DNA of 64,000 bases from HK1 sp965202875 (GTDB taxonomy: Bacteria > Pseudomonadota > Gammaproteobacteria > HK1), in contig OZ241870.1 of assembly GCA_965202875.1 (NCBI GenBank), forward strand, positions 3,906,001 to 3,970,000, in the 5' to 3' direction. Shown here piece by piece: positions 8,079 through 17,225 of the stretch. Within the stretch, counting starts at the first letter, position 1. Each line of letters begins with the position of its first letter. Below the pieces are notes generated by a model, which saw only the letters and a program-made list of their open reading frames with translations, made no database searches and had not been told where the DNA came from. The position numbers and the translations under genes are program-made.

Positions 8079-8224
8079 AGCGATGACCGGGTGTCGGGCA
8101 CGAGATCCAGCAAACATGACAGGATCCGGATTCGGGAAAACATCATGATCCGGTAGAATCGCAACTGGATATCGATTCACGAACCGAATGGGCATCAACT
8201 TGTCCGTCAATCGGGGAACGTCCC

Positions 8225-9196
8225 ATGGACATGGCAACCTACCGCCACGCAGGCCACAAGAAGGACATCGTTGCAAACGACTACGATGGTTGGCCCGAAG
8301 AACGGCGCAATCGCATGAAGCTCCACCTGCAATGCCCTGTGTGCCGGGCGCCGGCCCATTTCAGAAGAAGGAGTCGTGACGGAAAGGATCCTTGTTTCGT
8401 TGCGCGACACGAATCCGGTTGCCCCATGACGTCGTCATCGCACTACATCGCCTCCGTTGCTGCTGCCACGATCGAGGAGGTAGAGCAAATCGTCAAGGAT
8501 ACATCGATCCTCGAAGTAGATATGAGCCTGCCGGATCGGCGTTTGCGGCCGGCCGGCCTTCCGACCCGGATTGCCGGAGAAATCGAAACCGGTGAGGGGC
8601 GGGTACGTCGCCAGCATACGAAGAAATCCACCAAACCGGAGAAACCATCATACGTGGGAGGCGAACGTTTGCTCCGGTATCTCGTCTGCTCGGCGGATTT
8701 CCGGCAGGCGGACATCAAGATCAGGATTCCGGGAATGAGAAATGAATTCACGGCATCACGACTGTTCCGCTCCTTCTCCGACATGGCGGTGCCAGCGGGG
8801 GGCACAGAAGGCAAATGGCACGGTTTTTGGGGCAGACTCACCGGAAGCGATGCCGATATGGAGTGCCTGAACACCGGAGATTCGGATGCGGCTTGCATCA
8901 TCGTCGACGAAAAAATCCGTAATGCCGTATATGGGCGATGGAAGATGACCCGGCGAAACGTGACCGGAGCCTATTGCCTCGTATTCGGCAAGCCGAAGCT
9001 CTCGCAGAGAGGTCATGCGTACATCAAGGTGTTCTCGGAAGATCGCATCATGCTCTGTCCCGGCAACATGTCGGACATAACGGACAAACTCGATGATGTC
9101 TATGCAGGTGCTGATACGTTTTCGTCTCCGGACCCCGGACTTCAGACACTGCAAGCATACTCTCTCGATATCCTCCGCAAGGACGACTGGACGTGA
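8225..9196 (+). CDS. Cys/His-motif protein of unknown function, overlapping mazF
   Basis: 323 residues, family not recognised. Near residue 36 it has CPVC, then CFVARHESGC about 20 residues on, a spacing that could bind zinc and faintly recalls CoiA-like N-termini. A basic stretch follows (residues 130-145). The rest is mixed alpha/beta with no membrane segment. Its stop codon overlaps the GTG start of mazF (GTGA at 9193-9196), so it occupies the place normally held by a mazE antitoxin and should be co-translated with the toxin. Codon use is less GC-extreme than its neighbours, suggesting later acquisition. A role as antitoxin, sensor or effector is open. Confidence 0.7.
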   Translation: MDMATYRHAGHKKDIVANDYDGWPEERRNRMKLHLQCPVCRAPAHFRRRSRDGKDPCFVARHESGCPMTSSSHYIASVAAATIEEVEQIVKDTSILEVDMSLPDRRLRPAGLPTRIAGEIETGEGRVRRQHTKKSTKPEKPSYVGGERLLRYLVCSADFRQADIKIRIPGMRNEFTASRLFRSFSDMAVPAGGTEGKWHGFWGRLTGSDADMECLNTGDSDAACIIVDEKIRNAVYGRWKMTRRNVTGAYCLVFGKPKLSQRGHAYIKVFSEDRIMLCPGNMSDITDKLDDVYAGADTFSSPDPGLQTLQAYSLDILRKDDWT

Positions 9197-9349
9197 AACG
9201 GGGGGAGATCTGGTGGGCAAGCCTTCCGATTCCCACGGGATCGGAGCCCGGCTGCCGGCGCCCGGTGTTGATCGTCCAGACGAACGAATTCAACCGCAGC
9301 GCGATTCGCACCGTCATCGTTGCCGCGATCACTTCCAACAGAGCCCTAG

Positions 9350-10924
9350 GAGTCTGCGCCGTAGAAAGGTAGTTCAAGAACGTGAGCGGATGAACGGGCC
9401 AGACTCGATGCGGGGATGGACACGAGCGCCGGGACACCGCAAGTGCTCAATGGCGGGCAGGGCGCGAGAGAGGGTCCGGAAAGTCCGGCAAGACCCCCGA
9501 TGGGGATGATTCTGGCCCTGTCCCACCGGCGAGCCTTGCCCTCACACCGCCAGAAGCGGCTGCAACCGCTTGATGTTCAGCGCCAGGCACACCAAGTCCC
9601 ATTCCCCCCGCGCCTTGTCCAAACCTCGTACACTGAACCGCCGGAATCCGAGCACTTCCTTGATCCAACCATTGGGCGCCTCGGACAGCCACTTGCGTTG
9701 CGCGTACCGCTCCCGGCCCGTGGGCGTGGCCAGCTTCTCGACCATCCGGTGCGTCGCCGGGTGCCTCTTCGCGTCCTTGTCCGCCACCCGCTTGCCCTCG
9801 CGCCCCGGCGCCACGTACCCGTCGATACCCCGCGCCTCCAGCTCCGACAAGTCCCGCTCGTTGCAGTACCCGGCATCGGCAAGCACCGTCTCGGGCTGCG
9901 CGTCGAAGGTCTCCTTGACCTCATCGAGCAGCCCCATCATCGCCCCTTGGTCGTTCGCGTTCGAGGTCAGCTCCGTCGCCACAATCAACTGTTGCTCGCC
10001 ATCGACCGCCACCTGCGCGTTGTAGCACTGCTGGAACCCCTCCGCGCTGGTCTTCATGATGGCGCTGTCGGGGTCGGTGAAGTTGCTCTGCGCCTTCTCA
10101 TCAGGCTCCCCGTAGGCGCGCTTGTACGGCTGGCCGCCCTTGGGATTGCGCTCCCATCCGGGCCGGCGCCCGCGCGCATCGTCCGCCTCGCGCTGCGCCG
10201 CCTCCAAACGCCCCTTCGCCGCTCGAATCGCCGCCAACCGGTCCTCTCGACGGCGCAACTCCTCCGGCAGCTCATCGCCTCGCAACGACTCCCCAAAGCG
10301 CGCGTCCTCCTGCGCATCGGTGTCGCGAGCCCGGCTCAGCAATGCCTCGACCTCCGCCTCCAATGCCCGCTCCTTCTCGCGCATCCGACCATAGCTCATC
10401 GCCTTGCGCTTGCTCGCATTCGCACGCACCTTCGTCCCGTCTATCGACACCTTCCCGAAACGCGCCAATCCCATCTCGCGCGCCACCCGCACCACCCCCA
10501 CGAACAGCCCCTTGAAGTCCTCCAAGTGCCGACGGCGAAACTCGCACAACGTGCGGTGGCTCGGAAAGTTCCCCGCCCCCAACACCCGAAACGCCACGTC
10601 CTCCTCCAGCTTCCTCGCCATCGCCCGCGACGAGAACACCCCCGTCGCGTACCCATAGAGCAGCACCTTGACCATCATCCGAGGTTCATACGGCGCGTTG
10701 CGTCGGCCATCGCCTTCATACGGCGCGTAAAACGCCGTCAAGTCCAGTCCGTCGACCAGGTCGCTGACGTGATGCGCAAAGTGCCCCTCGGGCAGCCACT
10801 CGCGCACATCCGGCGCCAGCAGCAGCATCTGGTCCGGCTCGTAGGGGCGGAATGTCGTCGCCATCCGGCTCTCTCCTTCGGCTCAGTCTGCCTATTGTCG
10901 CATCGTTTTCTACGGCGCAGACTC
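9350..10924. mobile_element. IS1182-family insertion sequence
   Basis: A 1,575-bp element with 18-bp perfect terminal inverted repeats (GAGTCTGCGCCGTAGAAA at 9350-9367 and its complement at 10907-10924). It is flanked by CTAG at 9346-9349 and 10925-10928, the palindromic 4-bp target duplication often seen in this family. It carries one transposase on the minus strand and about 190 bp of noncoding DNA past the transposase stop. It looks complete and recent. Confidence 0.93.
9542..10864 (-). CDS. IS1182-family DDE transposase
   Basis: 440 residues and intact. The N-terminus FRPYEPDQMLLLAPDVREWL is the usual start of IS1182 transposases, followed by a DUF772-type helix-turn-helix region (NAPYEPRMMVKVLLYGYATG). 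DDE-fold acidic residues are visible in KVSIDGTKVRAN, in ETVLADAGYC and near KEVLGFRRFSVRGLDKARGE. The ATG at 10864 lies about 60 bp inside the right terminal repeat, and AAGGAGAGAG precedes it. Cut-and-paste movement is expected. Confidence 0.95.
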   Translation of the reverse strand: MATTFRPYEPDQMLLLAPDVREWLPEGHFAHHVSDLVDGLDLTAFYAPYEGDGRRNAPYEPRMMVKVLLYGYATGVFSSRAMARKLEEDVAFRVLGAGNFPSHRTLCEFRRRHLEDFKGLFVGVVRVAREMGLARFGKVSIDGTKVRANASKRKAMSYGRMREKERALEAEVEALLSRARDTDAQEDARFGESLRGDELPEELRRREDRLAAIRAAKGRLEAAQREADDARGRRPGWERNPKGGQPYKRAYGEPDEKAQSNFTDPDSAIMKTSAEGFQQCYNAQVAVDGEQQLIVATELTSNANDQGAMMGLLDEVKETFDAQPETVLADAGYCNERDLSELEARGIDGYVAPGREGKRVADKDAKRHPATHRMVEKLATPTGRERYAQRKWLSEAPNGWIKEVLGFRRFSVRGLDKARGEWDLVCLALNIKRLQPLLAV

Positions 10925-11110
10925 CTAGCCGCCGCTCCGGGTAACGTGGAGCTATCGACACGCGGCACCGGCTTGACGGTGAGATCGGTCGTCAACGTGT
11001 CTCAGGTCGTCACGCTCGACAAGGGCTTCCTGACGGAGAGGAGCGGCCGGGTGTCGTCATCGGCAATGGGCCGAATCGAAGACGGTTTGCGACTGGTCCT
11101 GGCGCTCTGA

Positions 11111-11640
11111 CGAGCAAGGGAAGCTCCGGCGAGCGCGGCCCCGGGATTCTGCCGGGCGTCAGCTCTGGACATCGCCTCCGGGTGTCCCGGTTCCTGTCCC
11201 TTCACCGTTGCCGGACGCTTCCTCATTACGATCTCCCCTGAAAACAGCGGCATGGCGGACCTTCGCGTACCGGACTTCCGGCATTGGATCGCTCTGAAGT
11301 GGTCCTGTTTATTCGTACGGTACGGGGCTCGGTCAGGGTGTATTTCGATGGGTCGATCGAACTACCTGAGAACGAGAGCTTGTGGCGGCACAGGTCCTGG
11401 TACAGCCGTCCCGCCCGGGTCGGCAAGCGTACCGTTATTGTCGGGTCCATGGTGGCGGTCCGCAACTGCATCCCTGATGATCGTTCGTCGAGACCCCTTC
11501 CTCACCAACGCGAAAGGCGTCACGGTATGTCGGCCACGAACATGACGAGAACCCGGGGCTGGGAACGATCGCCCTTTCCCTGTGCAAGCGGACGTGCCGG
11601 GCGGCGTATTCTGTCTCCATACGCTCATGCCGCTGACGGC
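11111..11640. other. Region between mazF and the mmeI leader, no confident gene
   Basis: About 530 bp. Short frames exist on both strands, for example a minus-strand frame from 11229 beginning MRKRPATVKGQEPG with a GGGGAGATCGTA ribosome-site-like sequence, but none has recognisable domains or a strong case. The promoter for the mmeI gene should lie here. Confidence 0.4.
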
Positions 11641-11745
11641 ATGACCCCGGGCACGCGCATCGCCAAGCGGTAGCCATGACGCCGGATAAATTCATCGCCA
11701 AGGGACAGCCATGACCCCCGGTGCCTTCATCGCCAAGTGGCGGGC
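11641..11745 (+). repeat. Three tandem 35-bp copies of the mmeI start region
   Basis: ATG codons at 11641, 11676 and 11711 are exactly 35 bp apart, each followed by a diverged version of the same text (MTPGTRIAKR-stop, MTPDKFIAKGQP-stop, MTPGAFIAKWRAAE). Since 35 is not a multiple of three, the upstream copies are mini-ORFs in other frames. The second ends in an ATGA overlap with the real start at 11711, so it could couple or tune translation of the enzyme. Confidence 0.85.
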
Positions 11746-14626
11746 GGCGGAGTTGAAGGAACGCTCCGCGGCGCAGGAGCACTTCATCGATCTCTGCCGG
11801 CTGCTCGGCGAACCGACCCCGGCGGAGGCCGACCCGAGCGGCGAGCGCTACTGCTTCGAGCGCGGGGCGCGCAAGGACACCGGCGGCGACGGCTGGGCCG
11901 ACGTGTGGAAGCGCCACTGCTTCGCCTGGGAGTACAAGGGCCGGTGCGCGAACCTCGACGCGGCCTTCGACCAGCTCCGCCAGTACGCGCTGGCGCTGGA
12001 GAACCCGCCGCTGCTCATCGTCTCGGACATGGCGCGCTTCCGCATCCGCACCCACTGGACCAACAGCGTCAGCGAGACCCACGAGTTCACGCTCGACGAT
12101 CTGGCCGAAGCGGCGGTGCGCGACATGCTCAAGTGGGCGATGTCGGACCCCGAGCGCCTGCGCCCCGGGGAGAGCCGGCAGGCGCTGACCGAACGCGCGG
12201 CGGCGACCTTCGCCCGGCTGGCCTGGGCGTTGCGCGAACGCGGCCACGGCAGCCAAGCGGTCGCGCACTTCGTCAACCGGCTCGTATTCTGCATGTTCGC
12301 CGAGGACGTGGGCCTGCTGCCGGACCGGATGTTCACCCGGATGCTGGAGCAGGCCCACAGACGGCCCGAAGAGTTCGCCGCTCTGGCTCGGGACCTGTTC
12401 GGGGCGATGTCCACCGGGGGCCGGATCGGGTTCGAGCCGGTGGCTTGGTTCAACGGCGGCCTGTTCGACGACGACGCCACCGCCTTGCCGCTGGAAGGGT
12501 CCGAGATCGAGACGGCGCTCGCCGCCGCGGCCCTCGACTGGTCGGAGATCGACCCCTCGATCCTGGGCACGCTGTTCGAGCGCGGGCTGGACCCGGACAA
12601 GCGTTCGCAGCTTGGCGCCCATTACACCGATCGGGACAAGATCATGCGGATCGTCGAGCCGGTGGTGGTTCGCCCCCTGCTCGCCGAATGGGAGGCGGTG
12701 AAGGCGGAAATCGCCGCCGATCTGGGGCGTGCGGAAGCGGCCCGGTCCAAAGCGGCCGGAACGCGGCAGCGCGCGAGGGCGGAGAGGCGGCTGCGTGGAT
12801 TCCTCGAACGCCTGCGCCGCTTCACGGTGCTCGACCCGGCCTGCGGCTCGGGCAACTTCCTGTATCTGGCGCTGCACGCGCTCAAGGACGTGGAGCACCG
12901 GGCGCAACTGGAAGCCGAGGCGATGGGACTTCAGCGGGCCTTTCCGGCGGTCGGCCCGGCCAACGTCCGGGGGATGGAGTTGAACGCCTACGCGGCGGAG
13001 CTGGCCCGCGTCTCGGTGTGGGTCGGCGAGATCCAGTGGATGCGGCGCCACGGGTTCCGGGAGTCGCGCGATCCGATCCTCAAGCCCCTGGACACCATCG
13101 AATGCCGCGACGCGCTGCTGGCGCCGGTGGGTGGGGCGCCGGAGCGCGGGGAGTCGGAGCGCGGGGAGCCGGAATGGCCGGCGGCCGACGTGGTCATCGG
13201 CAACCCGCCCTTTCTCGGCGGCAAGCTGCTCAACGCCCACCTCGGGGAGGACTACGTGTCGCGCCTGTTCACGGTCTACCGGGGCCGGGTGCCGGCGGAG
13301 GCCGATCTGGTCTGCTACTGGTTCGTGAAGGTGGGAGAGCAGATGAGGGCGGGTCGGGCGAAGCGGGCCGGGCTGGTCTCGACCAACTCCATCCGGGGCG
13401 GGGCGAACCGGCGGGCCTTGCAGGCCGCGATCCGGGGGTGCCCGATCTTCGAGGCATGGAGCGACGAGCCGTGGGTGGTCGAGGGGGCGGCGGTGCGGGT
13501 GTCCTTGGTGTGCTACTCCCGGCAGGAGCCGGAGAATGCGCCGGGGCCGGAAGGTGCGTCAGAGCCCGAGAGGCGGCTCGACGGGCGGCTCGTGGACGTG
13601 ATCCACGCCGACCTGAGCGCGAGGCGCGGCGGCGCCGGGGTGGATCTGACCGGGGCGCAACGTCTCTACCGGAATCTGGGCGTCGCGTTCATGGGCGACA
13701 CCAAGGGCGGCACCTTCGACGTGCGGGGGGAGCAGGCGAGGGACTGGCTGTGCGCCCCCGCAAACCCCAACGGCCGGTCCAACGCGGACGTCCTGCGCCC
13801 GTGGATGAACGGCATGGACGTGACCCGGCGCCCGGCGGACAAGTGGATCGTCGATTTCGGCTGGGACATGGTGCGCGAGGAGGCGGCGCTCTACGAAGCG
13901 CCTTGGCGGCACGCGCGGGAACACGTGTACCCGATGCAGCAGCGCAACCGCCGCGAATCCTACCGCGAGCGCTGGTGGCGGCACGTCGAGCCGAGGCAGG
14001 GGATGTGGCGGGCGCTCGCGGGGCTCTCGCGCTACATCGCAACGCCGACGGTGGCGAAGCACCGGCTCTTCGTCTGGCTCGACGCCGGCATCTGCCCGGA
14101 CCATCAACTCATCGTCATCGCCCGCGAGGACGACACCACCTTCGGGATCCTGCACAGCCGCTTCCACGAGGCGTGGTCGCTGCGGCTCGGGACGTGGCTC
14201 GGCAAGAGCAACGACCCGCGCTACACCCCGACCACCACCTTCGAGACCTTCCCGTTCCCGGACGGGCTGTCGCCCCTGATTCCCGCCGAGGAGTACACGG
14301 GCGACCCGCGGGCCGCCGCCATCGCCCGCGCGGCGCGGTGGCTGGCCGGGTTGCGCGAGCGCTGGCTCAACCCGCCGGAGTGGGTGGCCGAGCCCGTCCC
14401 CGGCTACCCGAAGCGCCCGGTCCCCCGCGACGAAGCGGCGGCGGGGGCGCTCAAGGCCCGCACCCTCACGAACCTCTACAACACCCGCCCGCAATGGCTC
14501 GCCGACGCCCATGCGGCCCTCGACGCCGCCGTCGCCGCCGCCTATGGCTGGCCGGAGGAGGTCGGGGAGGAGGAGGCGTTGCGGGCGCTGCTGGCGCTGA
14601 ACGCCGGGGGTTCTGCGCCGGTGTGA
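11711..14626 (+). CDS. MmeI-like fused restriction endonuclease/adenine methyltransferase (type IIL)
   Basis: 971 residues, close to MmeI (about 920). The N-terminal nuclease-like part has CFAWEYKGR near residue 70 with the E-x-K of a PD-(D/E)xK site. A helical region follows, then the methyltransferase: motif I LDPACGSGNF near residue 373 and motif IV NPPFLGG near residue 497 (N6-adenine type). The C-terminal third should hold the target-recognition domain. Such single-chain enzymes methylate one strand and cut about 20 nt away, acting as complete restriction-modification systems. The start at 11711 is the third of three repeated start regions. A variable linker (GGAPERGESERGEPEWP) precedes motif IV. 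No separate specificity subunit is present or needed. Confidence 0.85.
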   Translation: MTPGAFIAKWRAAELKERSAAQEHFIDLCRLLGEPTPAEADPSGERYCFERGARKDTGGDGWADVWKRHCFAWEYKGRCANLDAAFDQLRQYALALENPPLLIVSDMARFRIRTHWTNSVSETHEFTLDDLAEAAVRDMLKWAMSDPERLRPGESRQALTERAAATFARLAWALRERGHGSQAVAHFVNRLVFCMFAEDVGLLPDRMFTRMLEQAHRRPEEFAALARDLFGAMSTGGRIGFEPVAWFNGGLFDDDATALPLEGSEIETALAAAALDWSEIDPSILGTLFERGLDPDKRSQLGAHYTDRDKIMRIVEPVVVRPLLAEWEAVKAEIAADLGRAEAARSKAAGTRQRARAERRLRGFLERLRRFTVLDPACGSGNFLYLALHALKDVEHRAQLEAEAMGLQRAFPAVGPANVRGMELNAYAAELARVSVWVGEIQWMRRHGFRESRDPILKPLDTIECRDALLAPVGGAPERGESERGEPEWPAADVVIGNPPFLGGKLLNAHLGEDYVSRLFTVYRGRVPAEADLVCYWFVKVGEQMRAGRAKRAGLVSTNSIRGGANRRALQAAIRGCPIFEAWSDEPWVVEGAAVRVSLVCYSRQEPENAPGPEGASEPERRLDGRLVDVIHADLSARRGGAGVDLTGAQRLYRNLGVAFMGDTKGGTFDVRGEQARDWLCAPANPNGRSNADVLRPWMNGMDVTRRPADKWIVDFGWDMVREEAALYEAPWRHAREHVYPMQQRNRRESYRERWWRHVEPRQGMWRALAGLSRYIATPTVAKHRLFVWLDAGICPDHQLIVIAREDDTTFGILHSRFHEAWSLRLGTWLGKSNDPRYTPTTTFETFPFPDGLSPLIPAEEYTGDPRAAAIARAARWLAGLRERWLNPPEWVAEPVPGYPKRPVPRDEAAAGALKARTLTNLYNTRPQWLADAHAALDAAVAAAYGWPEEVGEEEALRALLALNAGGSAPV

Positions 14627-14845
14627 AGCGATGGTCGGGAATTTTTCACGCTGCGTTCGAGGCGCGCGCCGCATGTGCCTGGAAGACGACTTCGGGAAAA
14701 TGGGGGCGTGGCAACGTCATCGAAACTGTCGTCATGCTCGACACCGGCGCCGGCCTGTCCGGCGTCTGGCGCCGGCGCCGGCGCATTCTGCACGCGATAA
14801 GACTTGTTTCCGCACGCCCGATGACCGGGCACGAGAGAAGAGCTT

Positions 14846-15049
14846 ATGAACAACGACACGGATGATTTGCGGGATGAGTACCCGCGAGCACTGATCGAGT
14901 CGGGCGTGAGGGGCAAGTACACCCGTCGCTACCACGCGGGCACCAACGTGATCCTGATCGATCCCGACCTCTGCCGGCACTTTCCCGATTCCGAGGCGGT
15001 CAATCGGGCCTTGCGTCAATATCTCGAAAGCCGACGCTCGGCGACCTGA
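14846..15049 (+). CDS. Small conserved-type protein, possibly an antitoxin
   Basis: 67 residues: DDLRDEYPRALIESGVRGKY, then RYHAGTNVILIDPDLCRHFP and SEAVNRALRQYLE. Short soluble proteins of this pattern are common near TA loci, but I cannot give a function. The ATG at 14846 has AGAGAAGAG upstream. It follows the mmeI gene by 220 bp and faces the degenerate AbrB/VapC locus. No toxin partner is seen directly downstream; if there was one, it has been lost. Confidence 0.6.
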   Translation: MNNDTDDLRDEYPRALIESGVRGKYTRRYHAGTNVILIDPDLCRHFPDSEAVNRALRQYLESRRSAT

Positions 15050-15112
15050 CGCGGAGCATTCCATTTCGGCAAATCCCGCGATGCCGCTGTTCACGGAGAT
15101 ACGCGATACCCG

Positions 15113-15445
15113 CTACGAAGGCCTCGGCCGTTTCGACCTGGCCCGGATCATCACGAACGAGCGGCCTGACCAGGACGCTGGTGTCGACGGCGCGCGTGTC
15201 TGCGTCGCATGAGCGCTCGAATACCCTCGTCCATGTCGCCGGCGCCACGTGCATCGGGTGGCGTGGCGAACAGGGCATCGTGGATGTCCCGCGAGGTGTG
15301 CTTCGTCGCCCGCCGGACGATCACTTTCGTCTCCCCGTCCGCACCACTCGATGGTCGAGCCCGGGGTCAGTCCCAGCTTGTGCCGAATGCGCGCCGGTAT
15401 CGAGATCCGGCCTTGAGAAGTGATTCTGGATTCGATCCGTTCCAT
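15113..15445 (-). pseudogene. Degenerate AbrB-VapC toxin-antitoxin locus
   Basis: From the ATG at 15445: MERIESRITSQGRISIPARI and HKLGLTPGSTIEW, an AbrB-type antitoxin start. A one-base shift near 15358 is needed to continue into DGETKVIVRRATKHTSRDIH and GDMDEGIRALMRRRHAR. A VapC start (RAVDTSVLVRPLVRDDPGQV) follows at about 15190 but is cut off near 15113. Both genes are therefore broken. The ribosome site GGAGG stands before the ATG, and the end of the composite element lies 27 bp upstream, separating the gene from its likely promoter. Confidence 0.75.
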
Positions 15446-15472
15446 CCGAAATTCCTCCGGCTTCTCCTGAAA

Positions 15473-17147
15473 CTCAAGTTTCGGGATTCATTTCTACAGG
15501 AAACTCTACAGGAAAACTGCAAACAACTCATTGAATAGTATGGAAAAAGGGCCTTGCACGTGTTAAGATGTCGGCTGCTGACACCAAGCACCGAAACAGA
15601 AGGCCCACAAATCATGACACACAGCGCCCCGCCCTGCCACCGTTGGTCGGGACGGTCCTCACCGATGGATGCCACTCCATCGACAACCTGCTTGCAGCGG
15701 CAGAAGACACTGCATCTCAACCAGCTTCTCCTGCGCGGGGGCTTCAGCAAGCGTCATGGGATTGAAGTCACGGAGACGGTGTTTGCTCATGGTGTGGAGA
15801 TGGCTGAACGTCTCCTCGATCGCGATGTTCTGTCGCACCGCGTGGCCTGTTCAGCCGGGCGAAGAAGGATGTCCTGTATGACTTCCTGAAGCGTGAGGAT
15901 GTCGATTGGCGCATTCAACCTGGACACGGCGAAGGAGGTCTGCAAGCAGCAAGGATTGGGCGCCAGTTGTGAAGGCATTCGTATTGGACGACTCGGTCAA
16001 GTGCCGGCGCGGCAAGAAGATGGAGGGTGTATCCAGTCACTACGACCATTGGACGAATCGCCATGTGATGGGTCAGCAGGGATTGACGTTGGGGTTGGCC
16101 ACGGACGAGACGTTCCTGCCATTGGACTCGCAGATTTATGTGAGCCGGAGGAAGGCGCAGGGGCTCAATCGACCGTACCAGGACCGTCGGAGTGTCGCGG
16201 CTCGGAGGTACCGGGAGGCGACGATGCAGGGCAAGCCGGAGATGGGCATCGGGATGATGAAGCGGGCGAAGCGTCGTGGTCTGGAGGCGGAGTACCTGGT
16301 GGCGGATGCCTGGTTTGGGACGAAGACGATGATGCGGGCGGCGTATGAGCTGGGGGTGTGTGCGGTGTTGCGGATGAAGAAGGGGTCGATGAAGTATCGG
16401 GTGATGACGGACAGTGGAGACAAGCAGCTATTGGATGCGCAGCCGCTCTATGCCCGGGAGGTCAAGAGGCGGTGGAGGAAGGTACGGGGGATGCCTTGGA
16501 GGGCGGTTGCGGTTGCGGTGGAGGTGGAGCTGGACGTGTCGGGGGGTCGTCGGGAGGTCGTCGGGAGGCGCCGGACTGGAGGCCGGTCCAATTGCTGTTC
16601 GTTCGTGGTGTGAACGAGCCAGGGGAGCCGGAGGTTGGGAAGAAGAATTGGGCATTGTTTCTGTGCACTGACGCTAAGCTCGGGATGAGCAAGGTGCTGG
16701 AGGTGTATGCGCTTCGTTGGGGGGTCGAGGTGTATTTCAAGGAGGCGAAGCAACATCTTGGATTTCTTGTCGAACAGACGAAGACCTTTGCATCCCACAC
16801 CGCCTCTATCCATCTCTGTGCGATTCGCTACCTGATGCTGGTTCACGCGAAGTTGGAATGTGGAGGTGCCCGAATTGGTGAAATACGAGCAGGGATAGAG
16901 GATCGGTTGAATGCGTTGAGCTTTGCCGGACGGCTATGGCAACTGTTCTGCGATCATCTCGGGCACACTTGATGAGCTTGGAGAGGCCCTGGGGTGTTCC
17001 GTAGAAGCTCTGATGATGGCAATCGATGACAGGGTGAATCGTTTCTTTGAGCAAAGCCTCCAGTTGGATGTCTTTACCATGCGGCTCGAATTCGGGTGAT
17101 GTCGGCGATGAGACGATTTTCCGTCATTTTGAATCCCGAAACTTGAG
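15473..17147. mobile_element. Degenerate IS4-family insertion sequence (left arm)
   Basis: 1,675 bp with ends CTCAAGTTTCGGGATTC and GAATCCCGAAACTTGAG. It contains one transposase pseudogene on the plus strand, ending about 48 bp before the right end. The right-terminal 22 bp match the right end of the MITE at 3911-4064, tying the MITE family to this transposase. Confidence 0.75.
15615..17099 (+). pseudogene. IS4-family transposase, multiply frameshifted
   Basis: Pieces in several frames: FSKRHGIEVTETVF, then KKDVLYDFLKREDVDWR, then VLDDSVKCRRGKKMEGVSSH, EYLVADAWFGTKTMMRAAYE, LEVYALRWGVEVYFKEAKQH, and DELGEALGCSVEALMMAIDD to MRLEFG-stop. YALRWGVEVYFKEAK fits the IS4 YREK signature (Y-x2-R-x3-E-x6-K) exactly. 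One frameshift at 16546-16567 is an 11-bp tandem duplication (GTCGTCGGGAG twice); others lie near 15790, 15860, 15960 and 16950. It cannot make an active enzyme, so any movement needs a copy elsewhere. Confidence 0.85.
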
Positions 17148-17225
17148 TTATAACGTTTTCCGGCCTCGCGCGGGGCCGGCCTCATTGAGGCCTTTGAGAA
17201 GTCACGCACCGAAAATGGAGGCGAC

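Larger units (their letters stand above)
9193..11110 (+). pseudogene. mazF: mazF-type toxin gene split by an IS1182-family insertion
   Basis: The first half (9193-9349) reads VKRGEIWWASLPIPTGSEPG to AAITSNRAL. The second half (10929-11110) reads on to VNVSQVVTLDKGFLTERSGR and DGLRLVLAL, then stop. Joining the halves at one CTAG gives an uninterrupted MazF of about 112 residues with the RGEIWW, RPVLIVQ, TS and SQV...DK signatures of this mRNA interferase family. The GTG start overlaps the stop of the upstream gene. With the insertion present the toxin is cut after about 52 residues and should be inactive. Confidence 0.92.

Noticed and set aside
9370..9541. Structured RNA in the noncoding end of the IS1182-family element
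   Set aside because: Contains GGTCCGGAAAGTCCGG-like palindromic bits, but nothing beyond an ordinary 3' region of the element can be shown.
17157..17200. Rho-independent terminator before the first island lipoprotein
   Set aside because: A GC hairpin is present, but there is no U run and no upstream intact gene to terminate.
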